Counted from the stretch's first letter, positions 1 through 10,450 are shown. The stretch is 64,000 nt of DNA from Niallia sp. NCCP-28 (GCF_023168165.1 NZ_BQYJ01000013.1:1-64000); one strand, 5' to 3'. The notes: a model not told the origin generated them from the letters alone. Numbers and translations are program-made.

Positions 1-40
1 CCTAAACTAACTTCTTAAGAAGTCAGTTTAGGATTTTTTT
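1..40 (+). terminator. Rho-independent terminator of an upstream gene
   Basis: Arms CCTAAACT (1-8) and AGTTTAGG (25-32) enclose an inner CTTCTT/AAGAAG pairing and are followed by seven T (34-40). It would end a plus-strand gene lying before the window. Confidence 0.8.
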
Positions 41-194
41 GTAAGATAGATTGGCAGATTGCAGACTCCAGTTTGATAGAGGAGTAGAGTTTGCAGGTGA
101 TTAGACATTGTCCAATTATACAATGCTAATATAATGATTGAACCCCTAGCGAAAGGGAATAATTAAATGAAAAGCTTGCTGTTTAGGAAGTGCT

Positions 195-707
195 TCACTT
201 CTGACGATTTAATTCCCAAACGATATGGCGAAGTTCTGGCAAAATAAGTTTATTCATTGCCAAACGAACAGCGCCGCTTGAACCTGGCGTAGAAAATACA
301 GCTTTATTATGAATAGTCCCAGCGATGGCTCTGCTCATCAGCGCGGCACTGCCAATGTCTTCTGTATAGCTAAGCATACGGAAAAGTTCGCCAAAGCCAA
401 CAATCTCCTTATGTATTAAAGCTTGCACTGCTTCAATGGTTACATCTCGTTTGGTAATGCCTGTGCCACCATTTAAAAGCACAACATCCACATCATCTTG
501 CGCGCATCCATTGAGGATAGATTGCTGAATCAATGTTAGGTCATCTTTAACAATCTCATAACTGGCGATTTGCATATCATGCTGTTTGAGAAGTTCTGCC
601 ATCAATACCCCGCTTTTATCTGTTTCTTCTGTTCGTGTATCTGAAACCGTAATAATTTTGCAGCGAACAGATTGAGTTGCTTTTTGCTTATGCTCCTGTA
701 CACTCAT
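195..707 (-). CDS. moaB: Molybdenum cofactor biosynthesis protein MoaB/MogA family
   Basis: A 170-residue protein, the usual length for bacterial MoaB. The family adenylates molybdopterin or assists molybdate insertion in Moco synthesis in the cytosol. The N-terminal ITVSDTRTEETDKSG segment and the NGGTGITKRD motif near residue 80 form the molybdopterin-binding fold, and FSTPGSSGAV near residue 140 is the C-terminal family signature. ATG at 707 is preceded by an AGGAGGGG ribosome-binding site about 8 bases away. No other Moco genes lie nearby, so it looks like a stand-alone transcription unit. The family call is firm; MoaB rather than MogA rests on length and host group. Confidence 0.93.
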   Translation of the reverse strand: MSVQEHKQKATQSVRCKIITVSDTRTEETDKSGVLMAELLKQHDMQIASYEIVKDDLTLIQQSILNGCAQDDVDVVLLNGGTGITKRDVTIEAVQALIHKEIVGFGELFRMLSYTEDIGSAALMSRAIAGTIHNKAVFSTPGSSGAVRLAMNKLILPELRHIVWELNRQK

Positions 708-1003
708 TGTGTTCCCCTCCTTTATGCTATATCTGCAGGTTTATATTTAATTATATAAATAAAAAAGCGGATAAAAAAGTAGCTGAAAATGTTTTTAGTG
801 AAATCGGACCGTGTATTTGCCTCAAACAGCGATTTTTCCAAAAAGATAATTGCAGCAAGCTATAGAAAAATGATCCCCCTCTAAAAACGATACAATGTTT
901 TCGTAAAGTGGCAGTACTGTTTGCGAAAAGGGTATAGCTTTAGCTTTTTATAATTTTTTTGTTTTTGGGGATTATAGTAGTAAGCTTTTGGGAGGATAAC
1001 AAT

Positions 1004-1510
1004 ATGTATATTCTGATGAATACACTCTATTTAATAGCAGGGATGATATGGGGAGATTGGCGAAATTGGAAAAAATACTATCCCACCATTCTGTTTTTGA
1101 TTGTAGGAGATTTTTTATATAATTTTCTGCTTTATAAGAAACCAATGTGGCTATTTCATGATATCATTCTGCCTAATCATACAATGATTACCCTTTTATC
1201 GATGACCATTTCTTATGCAGCAACGGTATTAATCTACTTAGGCAGATTTCCCGATGGCTGGGGAAAACGCTTTTTATGGTTTTTATTATGGTCAGGCATA
1301 TTTTTATCCTTTGAATATATAAACAGTAAATTTGGGTTTATTTCCTACTATAATGGCTGGAATATGTGGTGGTCTGCCTTATTTACCGGCATTATTTTTT
1401 TTATTTTGCCCATCCACTATAAAAACCCCCTGTTAGGCTGGCTATTCTCCATTATTATTGTCTTATCATTGCTGATTATCTTTAATGTTCGAATAAGTGA
1501 TATGAAATAG
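1004..1510 (+). CDS. CBO0543-family integral membrane protein
   Basis: A 168-residue, very hydrophobic protein with about five membrane segments. The motifs GDFLYNFLLYKKPMW, LPNHT and YYNGWNMWWS match the CBO0543 family of Bacillaceae and Clostridia, whose function is unknown. The frame is open from a TTG at 959, but ATG at 1004 is the better start because GGGAGG sits at 990-995. It is the first of three family members in a row on this strand; two more lie at 14637 and 16872. Confidence 0.8.
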   Translation: MYILMNTLYLIAGMIWGDWRNWKKYYPTILFLIVGDFLYNFLLYKKPMWLFHDIILPNHTMITLLSMTISYAATVLIYLGRFPDGWGKRFLWFLLWSGIFLSFEYINSKFGFISYYNGWNMWWSALFTGIIFFILPIHYKNPLLGWLFSIIIVLSLLIIFNVRISDMK

Positions 1511-1579
1511 AGAAAGCACATGGGCTTTTTTTGAATAATAGCTGTTTTTTAACAAACACTATTACAGTGAGGTGGAAAA

Positions 1580-2146
1580 ATGACTTGGACTGAATTTTGG
1601 AATGAAATATATAAAAATAATGATCAACTAAATTCTTTATATTCTTCTTATTGGCATCAATATACCGGTATAGGAACATGGCAGTTCTGGGTAGTTTTGG
1701 TCTCCTTAGTTGTACCATTAGCAGCAGTATACTTTTTTGTGGACCGAAAAAGAATATTTGAGCTGTTTTTCTTTGGATATACGGTACATGTGCTTTGGAG
1801 TTATACGGATATCGCCCTTGGGAGAAGCGGGTATGTAACTCACAAGTATTTCCTGCTGCCGATCCTTCCAAATGCCATGAATATTACAGCCTCTGTACTG
1901 CCTGTTGGATTTTTGCTTTTATATCAATATTGTACGAATAAAGGTAAAAACTTTTATTTATATACAGCTTTGTTAAGTGCTTTATTTGCCTTTGTTTTTG
2001 CACAATTAGAAGAATATATAGGTCTCTTAACTCTACAAAAAGGGATGAATCATTTTTATCTATTTTTTATCGATATAGGAATTGCCTGTATGGCTTATTG
2101 GTTCACCAAACTGATCCTTAGATTAAAAGAAAAGGCAGCATCTTAA
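1580..2146 (+). CDS. CBO0543-family-like membrane protein
   Basis: A 188-residue membrane protein with about five membrane segments. An amphipathic N-terminal ~30 residues precedes the motif GTWQFWVVLVSLVVPL, then VDRKRIFELFFFGY, a pattern shared with the proteins at 2267 and 14637. ATG at 1580 has GAGGTGG at 1569-1575. It follows the first CBO0543 gene by 69 bases and may be cotranscribed. No catalytic motif is visible; function unknown. Confidence 0.78.
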   Translation: MTWTEFWNEIYKNNDQLNSLYSSYWHQYTGIGTWQFWVVLVSLVVPLAAVYFFVDRKRIFELFFFGYTVHVLWSYTDIALGRSGYVTHKYFLLPILPNAMNITASVLPVGFLLLYQYCTNKGKNFYLYTALLSALFAFVFAQLEEYIGLLTLQKGMNHFYLFFIDIGIACMAYWFTKLILRLKEKAAS

Positions 2147-2266
2147 AGCGAGATTATACATGGTATAAAGGAGAAGCAGCAGCTTTATCATTTTTTCAGA
2201 ATTCAGACATAAATCCTGTACTCTTGCAAAAAATAGAAGAAAAGCAAGATAAGGAGTGTTTATTTT

Positions 2267-2839
2267 TTGGATAATCAGCAGCAGGAATTACTGGATAAAT
2301 TAGCCTCCCTCCAAGATAATATAACAAAAACAGGGATGCATTATTGGCAGCTATATTCACATATGGGTACGTGGCAATTCTGGGTGGTTCTTCTTATTTT
2401 AGTTGTTCCTCTTGTCCTTTTATACTTTGTTATTGATCGAAAGAATATATTGCTGATCGGCTTTTTTGGTTTTGCCAATAATCTTTTATCTTCGTATATC
2501 GACGTATTGGGAATTGACTATAGACTATGGAGCTATCCATACCAACTCCTTCCATTCCTTCCAAGCCTCTCTTTAGATGCATCGATTGTACCCATTTATA
2601 TCATGTTGGTGTACCAATGGACAATCAAACATGATAAAAACTTTTATCTGACTTCTTTTGTCGCAGCAATTATTTTCGGTTATGGTTTTACCGCATTGAC
2701 GGTATGGCTTGGATTATTTGAAATGCACCAATGGATGAACTATTTTTATATATTTTTGTCTTATTATATTCAGTACGTGTTAACCTATCTATTAGTTAAA
2801 TTATTCCTTCATCTGAAAAATAATGAAAAGATGGCTTAA
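2267..2839 (+). CDS. CBO0543-family-like membrane protein, paralogue of the one at 14637
   Basis: A 190-residue membrane protein. TTG at 2267 is the start, with AAGGAG at 2251-2256; no ATG fits. It shares GTWQFW, LLYFVIDRKN, WSYPYQLLPFLPSLSLDA and WMNYFYIFLSY with the gene at 14637, so the two are clear paralogues from a local duplication. Membrane segments lie near residues 38-56, 60-80, 100-120, 128-150 and 155-180. Function unknown. Confidence 0.78.
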   Translation: MDNQQQELLDKLASLQDNITKTGMHYWQLYSHMGTWQFWVVLLILVVPLVLLYFVIDRKNILLIGFFGFANNLLSSYIDVLGIDYRLWSYPYQLLPFLPSLSLDASIVPIYIMLVYQWTIKHDKNFYLTSFVAAIIFGYGFTALTVWLGLFEMHQWMNYFYIFLSYYIQYVLTYLLVKLFLHLKNNEKMA

Positions 2840-2895
2840 AACTTGTTTTCCAGCTGGGGCCCATTTTAGAGGGAGGTCACCAAGTAAATAAAAAG

Positions 2896-2929
2896 AGAAG
2901 GCAGCTCTGAAGTAGACGAGCTGCCTTCT
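2896..2929. terminator. Strong 12-bp hairpin, terminator-like
   Basis: AGAAGGCAGCTC (2896-2907) pairs perfectly with GAGCTGCCTTCT (2918-2929) around a 10-base loop. It lies just after the CBO0543 gene ending at 2839 and just before the repeat array. The T-rich side is on the minus strand, so it may stop antisense transcription through the array as well as close the CBO0543 operon. Confidence 0.6.
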
Positions 2930-2949
2930 TCTATAAAATGAACGCAAAA

Positions 2950-3960
2950 AGCTGAGAAGTCGATAAAAAGTTGGGAAGTTGATAAAAAAAGTTGGGAAGT
3001 CGATAAAAAGTTGGGAAGTCGATAAAAAAGCTGGGAAGTCGATAAAAAGTTGAGAAGTTGATAAAAAAGTTGGGAAGTCGATAAAAAGTTGGGAAGTCGA
3101 TAAAAAAAGCTGAGAAGTCGATAAAAAGCTGGGAAGTTGATAAAAAAAGCTGAGAAGTTGATAAAAAAAGCTGAGAAGTCGATAAAAAGTTGGGAAGTCG
3201 ATAAAAAAGTTGGGAAGTTGATAAAAAAAGCTGGGAAGTTGATAAAAAAAGCTGGGAAGTTGATAAAAAGTTGGGAAGTTGATAAAAAAAGTTGGAAAGT
3301 TGATAAAAAAAGCTGGGAAGTTGATAAAAAGCTGGGAAGTTGATAAAAAAGGTTGGGAATTCGATAAAAAAGTTGGGAAGTTGATAAAAAAGGTTGGGAA
3401 GTTGATAAAAAGCTGAGAAGTTGATAAAAAAGGTTGGGAAGTCGATAAAAAAGTTGGGAAGTTGATAAAAAAGGTTGGGAAGTTGATAAAAAGCTGAGAA
3501 GTTGATAAAAAAAGCTGGGAAGTCGATAAAAAAAGCTGGGAAGTCGATAAAAAGTTGGAAAGTTGATAAAAAAAGTTGGGAAGTTGATAAAAAGCTGGGA
3601 AGTCGATAAAAAGCTGGGAAGTCGATAAAAAGTTGGGAAGTCGATAAAAAAAGCTGGGAAGTCGATAAAAAAGGTTGGGAAGTTGATAAAAAAAGCTGGG
3701 AAGTTGATAAAAAAAGCTGAGAAGTCGATAAAAAAAGTTGGGAAGTCGATAAAAAAAGCTGAGAAGTCGATAAAAAAGTTGGGAAGTTGATAAAAAAAGC
3801 TGGGAAGTCGATAAAAAAAGCTGGGAAGTCGATAAAAAGTTGGGAAGTTGATAAAAAAGGTTGGGAAGTTGATAAAAAAGTTGGGAAGTTGATAAAAAAA
3901 GCTGGGAAGTTGATAAAAAAAGCTGGGAAGTCGATAAAAAAGCTGCAAAGTTGATAAAAA
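2950..3960. repeat. Tandem array of about fifty 19-22-bp units with phased A-tracts
   Basis: The unit reads AG(C/T)TG(G/A)GAAGT(C/T)GATAAAA with 4-6 A and occasional AGGTTGGG variants. I count about 50 units with no spacers in 1011 bp, on average 20.2 bp each. Only a few positions vary (C/T, C/T, GG/GA/AA and the A-run length). Unit length is not a constant multiple of three, so every long reading frame across it on either strand is a by-product of repetition. Lys-rich or Phe/Leu-rich 'proteins' here should not be annotated. The A-runs recur at about two helical turns, which predicts intrinsic curvature. Confidence 0.95.
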
Positions 3961-4027
3961 GCCGTATGAGTTTTTTTTACCATTATTTATAATGGAAATA
4001 AACAAGCAAGAAAGGAATAGAAACTCT

Positions 4028-5224
4028 ATGAATTATTCATCGTTTTTTCCTGAAAATGTGAAAAAAGCTCTTCAGAATGATCCACCTGGGGCATGGATGT
4101 CTGTTCTGCCAAAAGGGTGCATCCGCTTAAACTCCGGGTACCCAGCGCCAAACCTTGTGCCTGCACAACAAATCAAGGCTGCAGTAGATGCTCTTATTAA
4201 AGAAGAGCAGGACCTTCCTTTTCATTATATTGGAAGTTCCCGTACGGCAAGTTTGCCACAACAAATCCAAAAAAGGTTGGCAACTCATGGTATAAGCGTT
4301 CGCCAAGAAGAACTGCTTGTTACATCAGGAGCATGCCAGGGCATTGATCTTATTGCGCGCTCCTTGCTGGATGAAGAGGCAGTTGTTGCAGTAGAGGCTC
4401 CTACCTATATGGAAGCACTGGAAATTTTCAAAAACTATACCAATCATATAATTGATATACCAGTCGATGAAGATGGCTTGAATACCGACCATTTAGAAGG
4501 AATGCTTGAGGAACGGAAACAGGCTGGTCTGCCGATGCCTCGTTTGCTTTATACCATTCCCACTTTCCATAATCCTACAGGAACTACTATGCCATTAAAA
4601 CGGCGGAAACATATGCTGAAGCTTGCCGCAGCGTATGACTTTCTGATTCTAGAAGATGCTGCATATGGAGAACTGTCTTTTTGCGAGGGTGTAACTCCAT
4701 GCAAAGCAATTGATGAAGAAGGAAGGGTCATATATGTTGGCTCTTTATCGAAAGTGATTGCGCCAGGAATGAGAGTTGGCTGGATTGCAGGAGCTCAAGA
4801 ACTTATCGCTGTGTTCGACTGGTTTAAAAAAGACTTAGGCCACCCATTTTCCCATGCAACTATGACTTCCTATTTAGAAGGAAATGCATTGGAAGACAGA
4901 CTTCATTTATTAAGAGAAGTTTATCAAGCTAGATGCCAAACAATGTTAAAGGCACTGGGGGAATATCTGCCTGCACCCATCACCTGGCATATTCCAAAAG
5001 GAGGATACTTTATCTGGGTGAAAACCCCCGGCATTGATACCCAACAACTGCTGGAACAAGCACTTGCGATAGGTGTTGCCTATGTACCGGGAAAATACTT
5101 TTTCTTGCATCAACAAGAAGGAACGGAATATCTGCGGCTTTCCTTCAGTTATGCTGAGGAACAGGATATGGTGAAAGGCATTCGGAAGCTAGGGGAGCTG
5201 TTTGCGTCTTATTATAAAAAATAG
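4028..5224 (+). CDS. PLP-dependent aminotransferase, class I/II (2-aminoadipate aminotransferase/MocR-like fold)
   Basis: A 398-residue fold-type I aminotransferase. The PLP lysine is in SLSKVIAPGMRVGW, preceded by EDAAYGEL with the cofactor-binding Asp/Tyr; PTFHNPTGTTMP carries the Asn-Pro-x-Gly motif, and IPKGGYFIWV is the C-terminal domain signature. There is no winged-helix domain, so this is the free aminotransferase relative of MocR regulators and LysN-type enzymes. The frame opens at 3992 inside the edge of the repeat array; ATG at 4028 with AAGGA at 4012-4016 is preferred. The substrate cannot be told from sequence. Confidence 0.88.
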   Translation: MNYSSFFPENVKKALQNDPPGAWMSVLPKGCIRLNSGYPAPNLVPAQQIKAAVDALIKEEQDLPFHYIGSSRTASLPQQIQKRLATHGISVRQEELLVTSGACQGIDLIARSLLDEEAVVAVEAPTYMEALEIFKNYTNHIIDIPVDEDGLNTDHLEGMLEERKQAGLPMPRLLYTIPTFHNPTGTTMPLKRRKHMLKLAAAYDFLILEDAAYGELSFCEGVTPCKAIDEEGRVIYVGSLSKVIAPGMRVGWIAGAQELIAVFDWFKKDLGHPFSHATMTSYLEGNALEDRLHLLREVYQARCQTMLKALGEYLPAPITWHIPKGGYFIWVKTPGIDTQQLLEQALAIGVAYVPGKYFFLHQQEGTEYLRLSFSYAEEQDMVKGIRKLGELFASYYKK

Positions 5225-5769
5225 CAGCAGCTCTTGTCGAAAAATAGCTATTTTAACAAAAATGAAACAAAGCACTGAAAAAATGGAGCAAAGTATCGGA
5301 AAATAAAAGCAATCATCATAAAAATGGAGCAATGGGGGCAGATCCGCGGTTTCCATATCCTCAATCGTTGCATTGCCTAATATCTTTTCCAAAACCAATT
5401 GGGCAGTGGACAGAATATTTCTGCCTTTTGATTTTCGTGAACATTACTCTCCTTATAAAGCCCAGGGGTTATTAAAATCAGGAATCGGAGGAAGTGCCAT
5501 AAACAGCAGTACTCAAAGTCTCTAACCTAGAATGTGTATACTCTAAATTTCGCATAGGTACGAGTTTTTAAACATATCTTTTTTATAGCTGATAAGAAGG
5601 ATGTGGTTAGTCTATTTCAACCTCAGAGATGTATTATTTACTCATCTCTAGATGATAAGGGAAGAGCCTGATTTTTAATGCGCCTATATGTAGCTAAGAC
5701 GTTTAAAGAATGGGCTGTATGGCCATTATTAAAATGATTAATCTTATTGGAGTGTTTAGGAGGAGACAA
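5225..5769. other. Intergenic region with possible gene debris
   Basis: No convincing gene was found in these 545 bases. On the minus strand between about 5500 and 5330 there are short protein-like stretches (for instance MALPPIPDFNNPWAL ending in a stop, then a Shine-Dalgarno and a second short frame), suggesting decayed coding DNA, but no family is recognisable. AGAGATG/CATCTCT at about 5625-5652 forms a small hairpin. Confidence 0.35.
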
Positions 5770-6321
5770 ATGACGAAAGAAAATGTAAATATCGGAATTA
5801 TTTTAGGAAGCACACGACCAGGAAGAGTGAGCCCGCAAGTGGGGAATTGGGTAAAGGAAATTGCTGAAAAACGTGGGGATGCCAATTATGAACTAGTAGA
5901 CATTGCAGAATTTAAACTGCCTTTTTTAGGTGATCCATCAGGGGAAGAACAAGTGAAGGCCTGGTCCTCTAAGCTAAAAAGTTTAGATGGATTTGTATTT
6001 ATTGTGGCAGAATATAATCACAGTATTACAGGAGCCTTAAAAAATGCCCTCGATTTGGCAAGAGACGAGTGGAACAATAAAGCTGCTGGAATTGTCAGCT
6101 ATGGTTCAACAGGAGGAGCAAGGGCTGCTGAACATTTGCGAGGAATATTGGGCGAACTGCAAATTGCCGATGTTCGAACACATCCAACATTATCTTTATT
6201 CACTGATTTTGAAAATTACAGCACTTTCAAACCAGCTGACTTGCATCTGAATAATGTCAATCTTATGCTCGATCAAGTGATTGCTTGGAGCAAAGCATTA
6301 AAGCCGCTTCACAATGCTTAG
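5770..6321 (+). CDS. NAD(P)H-dependent FMN reductase
   Basis: A 183-residue flavodoxin-like reductase of the NADPH-dependent FMN reductase family. GSTRPGRVSPQVGNWV binds the FMN phosphate, PFLGDP is the first loop and EYNHSITGALKNALD the flavin/dimer helix. Such enzymes reduce flavins, azo dyes or quinones in the cytosol. ATG at 5770 follows AGGAGGAG at 5758-5765; the longer frame from 5710 has no ribosome site. The last third of this gene plus its terminator is duplicated as a fragment at 14273-14511, on the far side of the PTS island. Confidence 0.9.
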   Translation: MTKENVNIGIILGSTRPGRVSPQVGNWVKEIAEKRGDANYELVDIAEFKLPFLGDPSGEEQVKAWSSKLKSLDGFVFIVAEYNHSITGALKNALDLARDEWNNKAAGIVSYGSTGGARAAEHLRGILGELQIADVRTHPTLSLFTDFENYSTFKPADLHLNNVNLMLDQVIAWSKALKPLHNA

Positions 6322-6342
6322 ATTAAATAGGATAGATCTGAA

Positions 6343-6365
6343 AGCCAACCATGTGTTGGCTTTTT
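6343..6365 (+). terminator. Terminator of the FMN reductase gene
   Basis: AGCCAAC (6343-6349) and GTTGGCT (6355-6361) with loop CATGT, then a T-run. A diverged copy follows the gene fragment at 14273-14476. Confidence 0.85.
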
Positions 6366-6483
6366 CTTATGCTGCAATCAAAGGACAGTAAGAACAAAAC
6401 CAAAAATTATGAGAGGGGAGGAATTTATAATTTTTGCATCTAGCAGAGAAAAAAAGCACTTCTTTTAAAAAAGGTGCTAATGA

Positions 6484-6503
6484 TTTCCGTTGTACAACGG
6501 AAA
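6484..6503. promoter_or_regulatory. Candidate LicR operator, perfect 20-bp palindrome
   Basis: TTTCCGTTGTACAACGGAAA is its own reverse complement and lies 151 bases before licB. A near-identical palindrome, TTTCCGTTGTCTAGCGGAAA, lies before the orphan IIB gene at 12693-12712. licR sits between the two units, so LicR is the natural binder. That LicR-type activators bind inverted repeats before lic operons is known; this specific assignment is inference. Confidence 0.7.
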
Positions 6504-6518
6504 TACTAAACATCCAAA

Positions 6519-6532
6519 TGAAAGCGTTTTTA
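6519..6532 (+). promoter_or_regulatory. Probable cre box (CcpA site) before licB
   Basis: TGAAAGCGTTTTTA matches the cre consensus TGWAANCGNTNWCA except at one position. It lies 16 bases after the palindrome, as expected for a carbon-catabolite-repressed PTS operon. Confidence 0.6.
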
Positions 6533-6654
6533 AAATAAAATAAAAGCATCAAGAGAAAGTGCTGATAATACAAGGTTTGATAGAATAGCACAAAAATATT
6601 TTTCGGAAATCTTGATGCTAAAGAATATAGATATACTCCAAGGAGGATTATAAA

Positions 6655-6963
6655 ATGAATATTTTATTATGCTGTGCTGCTGGAATGTCCACAAGTCTTT
6701 TAGTTACAAAGATGGAGCAAGCTGCAAAAGAACAAGGATTGGATTATAAAATTTGGGCAGAAGGTGCAGATGCTGTAAAAAACCATATTGATGCAGCCGA
6801 TGTTTTGCTGCTGGGGCCTCAAGTCCGCTATATGTTGCCGCAAATGAAAAAACTTGCGGAAGAAAAGAATATTCCTGTAGATTCTATTAACCCGATGCAT
6901 TACGGAATGTGCAACGGTGCCGAAGTATTAAAAACAGCAATTAATCTTGTAAATGGAAAATAG
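6655..6963 (+). CDS. licB: PTS lactose/cellobiose-type IIB component
   Basis: A 102-residue IIB protein that passes phosphate from IIA to the beta-glucoside entering through IIC. The phosphocysteine is the second Cys in [14 protein letters not shown] (residue 7 by alignment with other lac-family IIBs), followed by the phosphate-binding loop. [14 protein letters not shown] is the second family signature. ATG at 6655 has AGGAGG at 6641-6646. It is the first gene of licB-licC-licA-bgl, downstream of the candidate LicR operator and a cre box. A paralogue lies at 12796. Confidence 0.93.
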   Translation: MNILLCCAAGMSTSLLVTKMEQAAKEQGLDYKIWAEGADAVKNHIDAADVLLLGPQVRYMLPQMKKLAEEKNIPVDSINPMHYGMCNGAEVLKTAINLVNGK

Positions 6964-7057
6964 AAGATAAATGAAATAAGTTCTTTGTTTTTCATTCACT
7001 ATCAAAAATGTTTCTGCTTCTTGTACCTTTATCCATAATATTTTAGGAGGAACAATT

Positions 7058-8395
7058 ATGAATGGAATTACAAAATTCCTTGATGAGAAATTTATGCCGA
7101 CTATGGCTAAAGTAGGTGAACAGCGGCATCTTCAATCTGTAAGAGATGGAATTGTTTTGACAACGCCGCTTGTTATCATCGGTTCACTTTTCTTAATTCT
7201 TGCATTTTTGCCGATACCTGGTTATGAATCGTTTATGAGTAGTATTTTTGGCGGAAATTGGCAAAGTAATCTGCTTTATCCAGTTGGAGTTACATTTGAT
7301 CTTCTCGCTATTTTTGTCGCTATTGGAGTTTCCTATAGGCTAGCTGAGCGGTATAAAATGGACCCTCTATCTGTTGCAGCTGTTTCTTTTGCAAGTTTTA
7401 TGCTGGTAACACCTTATAAAATTTCGTTTCAACCTGAAGGAATAGATAAAACCTTTGATGTAGCAGGTATCCCACTTGCGCTTACAGGCAGCAAAGGAAT
7501 GTTCGTAGCAATTATTGTCGCTCTTATATCTACTGAAATTTATCGATTTATTGTGAAGAAGAATATTGTTATTAAAATGCCAGATGGTGTTCCGCCAGCT
7601 GTAGCAAAATCATTTGCATCCTTAGCGCCAGGTTTTGCATCTTTATTAGCTATGTGGCTTATTCGCTTAATTCTTCAAGTAACACCGTTTGAGAATATCC
7701 ATAACATTGTTGGGGAATTGCTTGGCAAACCGCTTTCGCTTCTTGGCGGATCTTTAGCTGGTGCAATTTGCGCTGTCCTTATTGCTCAGTTGCTATGGGT
7801 TACCGGAATTCATGGACAAGGTCTTGTTTGGGGAATCATGTCACCTGTTTGGCTATCGCTTGTAGATCAAAACAGAGTAGCCTATACAGCAGGCCAAGAA
7901 ATCCCTAATATCGTAAATATACAGTTTATGGACATTTTTTATTCTATCGGCGGCTCAGGAACAACACTCGGTTTAGCATTATTGCTGTTCTTTAGATCAA
8001 AAAGCAAACAGAATAAACAGTTAGGAAGACTAACCCTGGCACCTGGAATCTTTAATATTAATGAACCAATCATTTTTGGTTTGCCGATGATAATGAATCC
8101 AATTATGATGATTCCATTTATATTTATTCCAGTCATCATTGTTACGGTATCCTACCTTGCAATGGATTTTGGCCTAGTGGCAAAAACAGCCGGAATTATG
8201 GTTCCATGGACAACCCCAGCTCCTATTGGCGGTTTCCTGGCAACAGGAGGGAAAATTTCTGGTGCTGCTCTTCAGCTATTCAACGTTCTTTTAGCTTCTG
8301 CTCTCTATTATCCTTTCTTTAGAATATGGGATAAGCAAAAACTTAAAGAGGAAAATGAATTTTCTAAAACAGAAAATGTTAATAAAATAGGATAG
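7058..8395 (+). CDS. licC: PTS lactose/cellobiose-type IIC permease
   Basis: A 445-residue integral membrane permease, close to the usual LicC/CelB length. It begins MNGITKFLDEKFMPTMAKVGEQRHLQSVRDGI, a typical IIC amphipathic start, and has about ten membrane segments. The sugar-binding loop is recognisable around NEPIIFGLPMIMNPIMMIPF, and WTTPAPIGGFLATGG follows near the C-terminus. AGGAGG precedes the ATG. A terminator-like hairpin lies between it and licA, which could lower expression of the distal genes. Confidence 0.93.
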   Translation: MNGITKFLDEKFMPTMAKVGEQRHLQSVRDGIVLTTPLVIIGSLFLILAFLPIPGYESFMSSIFGGNWQSNLLYPVGVTFDLLAIFVAIGVSYRLAERYKMDPLSVAAVSFASFMLVTPYKISFQPEGIDKTFDVAGIPLALTGSKGMFVAIIVALISTEIYRFIVKKNIVIKMPDGVPPAVAKSFASLAPGFASLLAMWLIRLILQVTPFENIHNIVGELLGKPLSLLGGSLAGAICAVLIAQLLWVTGIHGQGLVWGIMSPVWLSLVDQNRVAYTAGQEIPNIVNIQFMDIFYSIGGSGTTLGLALLLFFRSKSKQNKQLGRLTLAPGIFNINEPIIFGLPMIMNPIMMIPFIFIPVIIVTVSYLAMDFGLVAKTAGIMVPWTTPAPIGGFLATGGKISGAALQLFNVLLASALYYPFFRIWDKQKLKEENEFSKTENVNKIG

Positions 8396-8400
8396 GCTGT

Positions 8401-8439
8401 AAAAAGGGCTGCAGCTAAAAATTACAGCAGCCCCTTTTT
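8401..8439 (+). terminator. Hairpin after licC, internal terminator
   Basis: AAAAAGGGCTGC (8401-8412) pairs with GCAGCCCCTTTTT (8427-8439) apart from one bulged C, ending in five T. Its place inside the operon suggests partial termination or mRNA 3'-end stabilisation. Confidence 0.7.
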
Positions 8440-8532
8440 CTTTTAGAAGTCTTTTAAAGAGTTAAGAAAGCAGATGAAACTTGAATACAAACTCTGTGTT
8501 GTAACTATAAAAATGATTATGGAGGGGAACAA

Positions 8533-8859
8533 ATGAATTCTGAACAACAAATTTTTACATTAATTCTTCATAGCGGAAATGGAAGAAGCTTTGCGATGGA
8601 GGCTCTTGCTTTTGCGAGAAAAAATGATTTTGAGAGTGCACAAGATAGTATTCAAAAGGCGAAAGATGAATTAGTTCTTGCACATCATATTCAGACAGAG
8701 TTAATCCAAGGGGAAATACGAGGAGAAAAAGCTGATATTTCTCTTTTAATGGTTCATGCTCAAGACCATTTGATGAATGCTATAACGGTAAAAGATTTAG
8801 CAGAAGAGTTTGTAAGCATGTATGAGAGGTTCGAAACGATCAGGAACGTGAATAGTTGA
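8533..8859 (+). CDS. licA: PTS lactose/cellobiose-type IIA component
   Basis: A 108-residue helical IIA protein. The phosphoryl-accepting histidine is in LLMVHAQDHLMNA (His75, with His79 in the same motif), the hallmark of the lac-family IIA. It takes phosphate from HPr and donates it to LicB. It is separated from licC by 137 bases containing a terminator-like hairpin and has its own GGAGGGG ribosome site. The GH1 gene follows after 52 bases. Confidence 0.93.
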   Translation: MNSEQQIFTLILHSGNGRSFAMEALAFARKNDFESAQDSIQKAKDELVLAHHIQTELIQGEIRGEKADISLLMVHAQDHLMNAITVKDLAEEFVSMYERFETIRNVNS

Positions 8860-8878
8860 ATACAAATATTTCCAATAA

Positions 8879-10306
<1,428 letters not shown>

Positions 10307-10330
10307 TCATATTGCATTCTTGCATTTTAA

Positions 10331-10369
10331 AAAAAGCAATGTGAGTTTTTTAAACTCCATTGCTTTTTT
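10331..10369 (+). terminator. Terminator of the lic operon
   Basis: AAGCAATG ... AGTTT / AAACT ... CATTGCTT forms an interrupted stem ending in TTTTTT just after the GH1 gene. Confidence 0.8.
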
Positions 10370-10420
10370 AGTATAGAATATTCCCTTTTAAACGGCAGCA
10401 AATATAGTTTGATTTTTATA

Positions 10421-10450
10421 TTTACTGGTAGATCAATAACTTATTATAAT
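10421..10450 (+). promoter_or_regulatory. Possible sigma-A promoter for licR
   Basis: TTTACT (10421-10426) and TATAAT (10445-10450) are separated by 18 bases, about 200 bases before licR. The -35 is poor; no palindrome like those before the IIB genes is present here, so licR is probably not autoregulated by that operator. Confidence 0.35.

Noticed and set aside
677-865. Small plus-strand frame overlapping the moaB start
   Set aside because: It overlaps moaB antisense, has no ribosome site and no recognisable content.
2950-3960. Possible CRISPR array
   Set aside because: Units follow each other without unique spacers and no cas genes are nearby.
2866-4005. Several long reading frames of Phe/Leu/Ser- or Lys-rich protein across the 20-bp array
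   Set aside because: They are generated by the repeat. Unit length varies between 19 and 22 bp, frames shift repeatedly and no ribosome site or domain is present.
5189-5398. Minus-strand frame (MVLEKILGNATIEDMETADL...)
   Set aside because: It starts without a ribosome site and overlaps the aminotransferase end; only weak protein-like debris. Treated as part of the intergenic note.
6655-8859. Calling the lic genes a lactose or chitobiose PTS
   Set aside because: A GH1 6-phospho-beta-glucosidase and a LicR-type regulator favour beta-glucosides; the exact sugar remains open.
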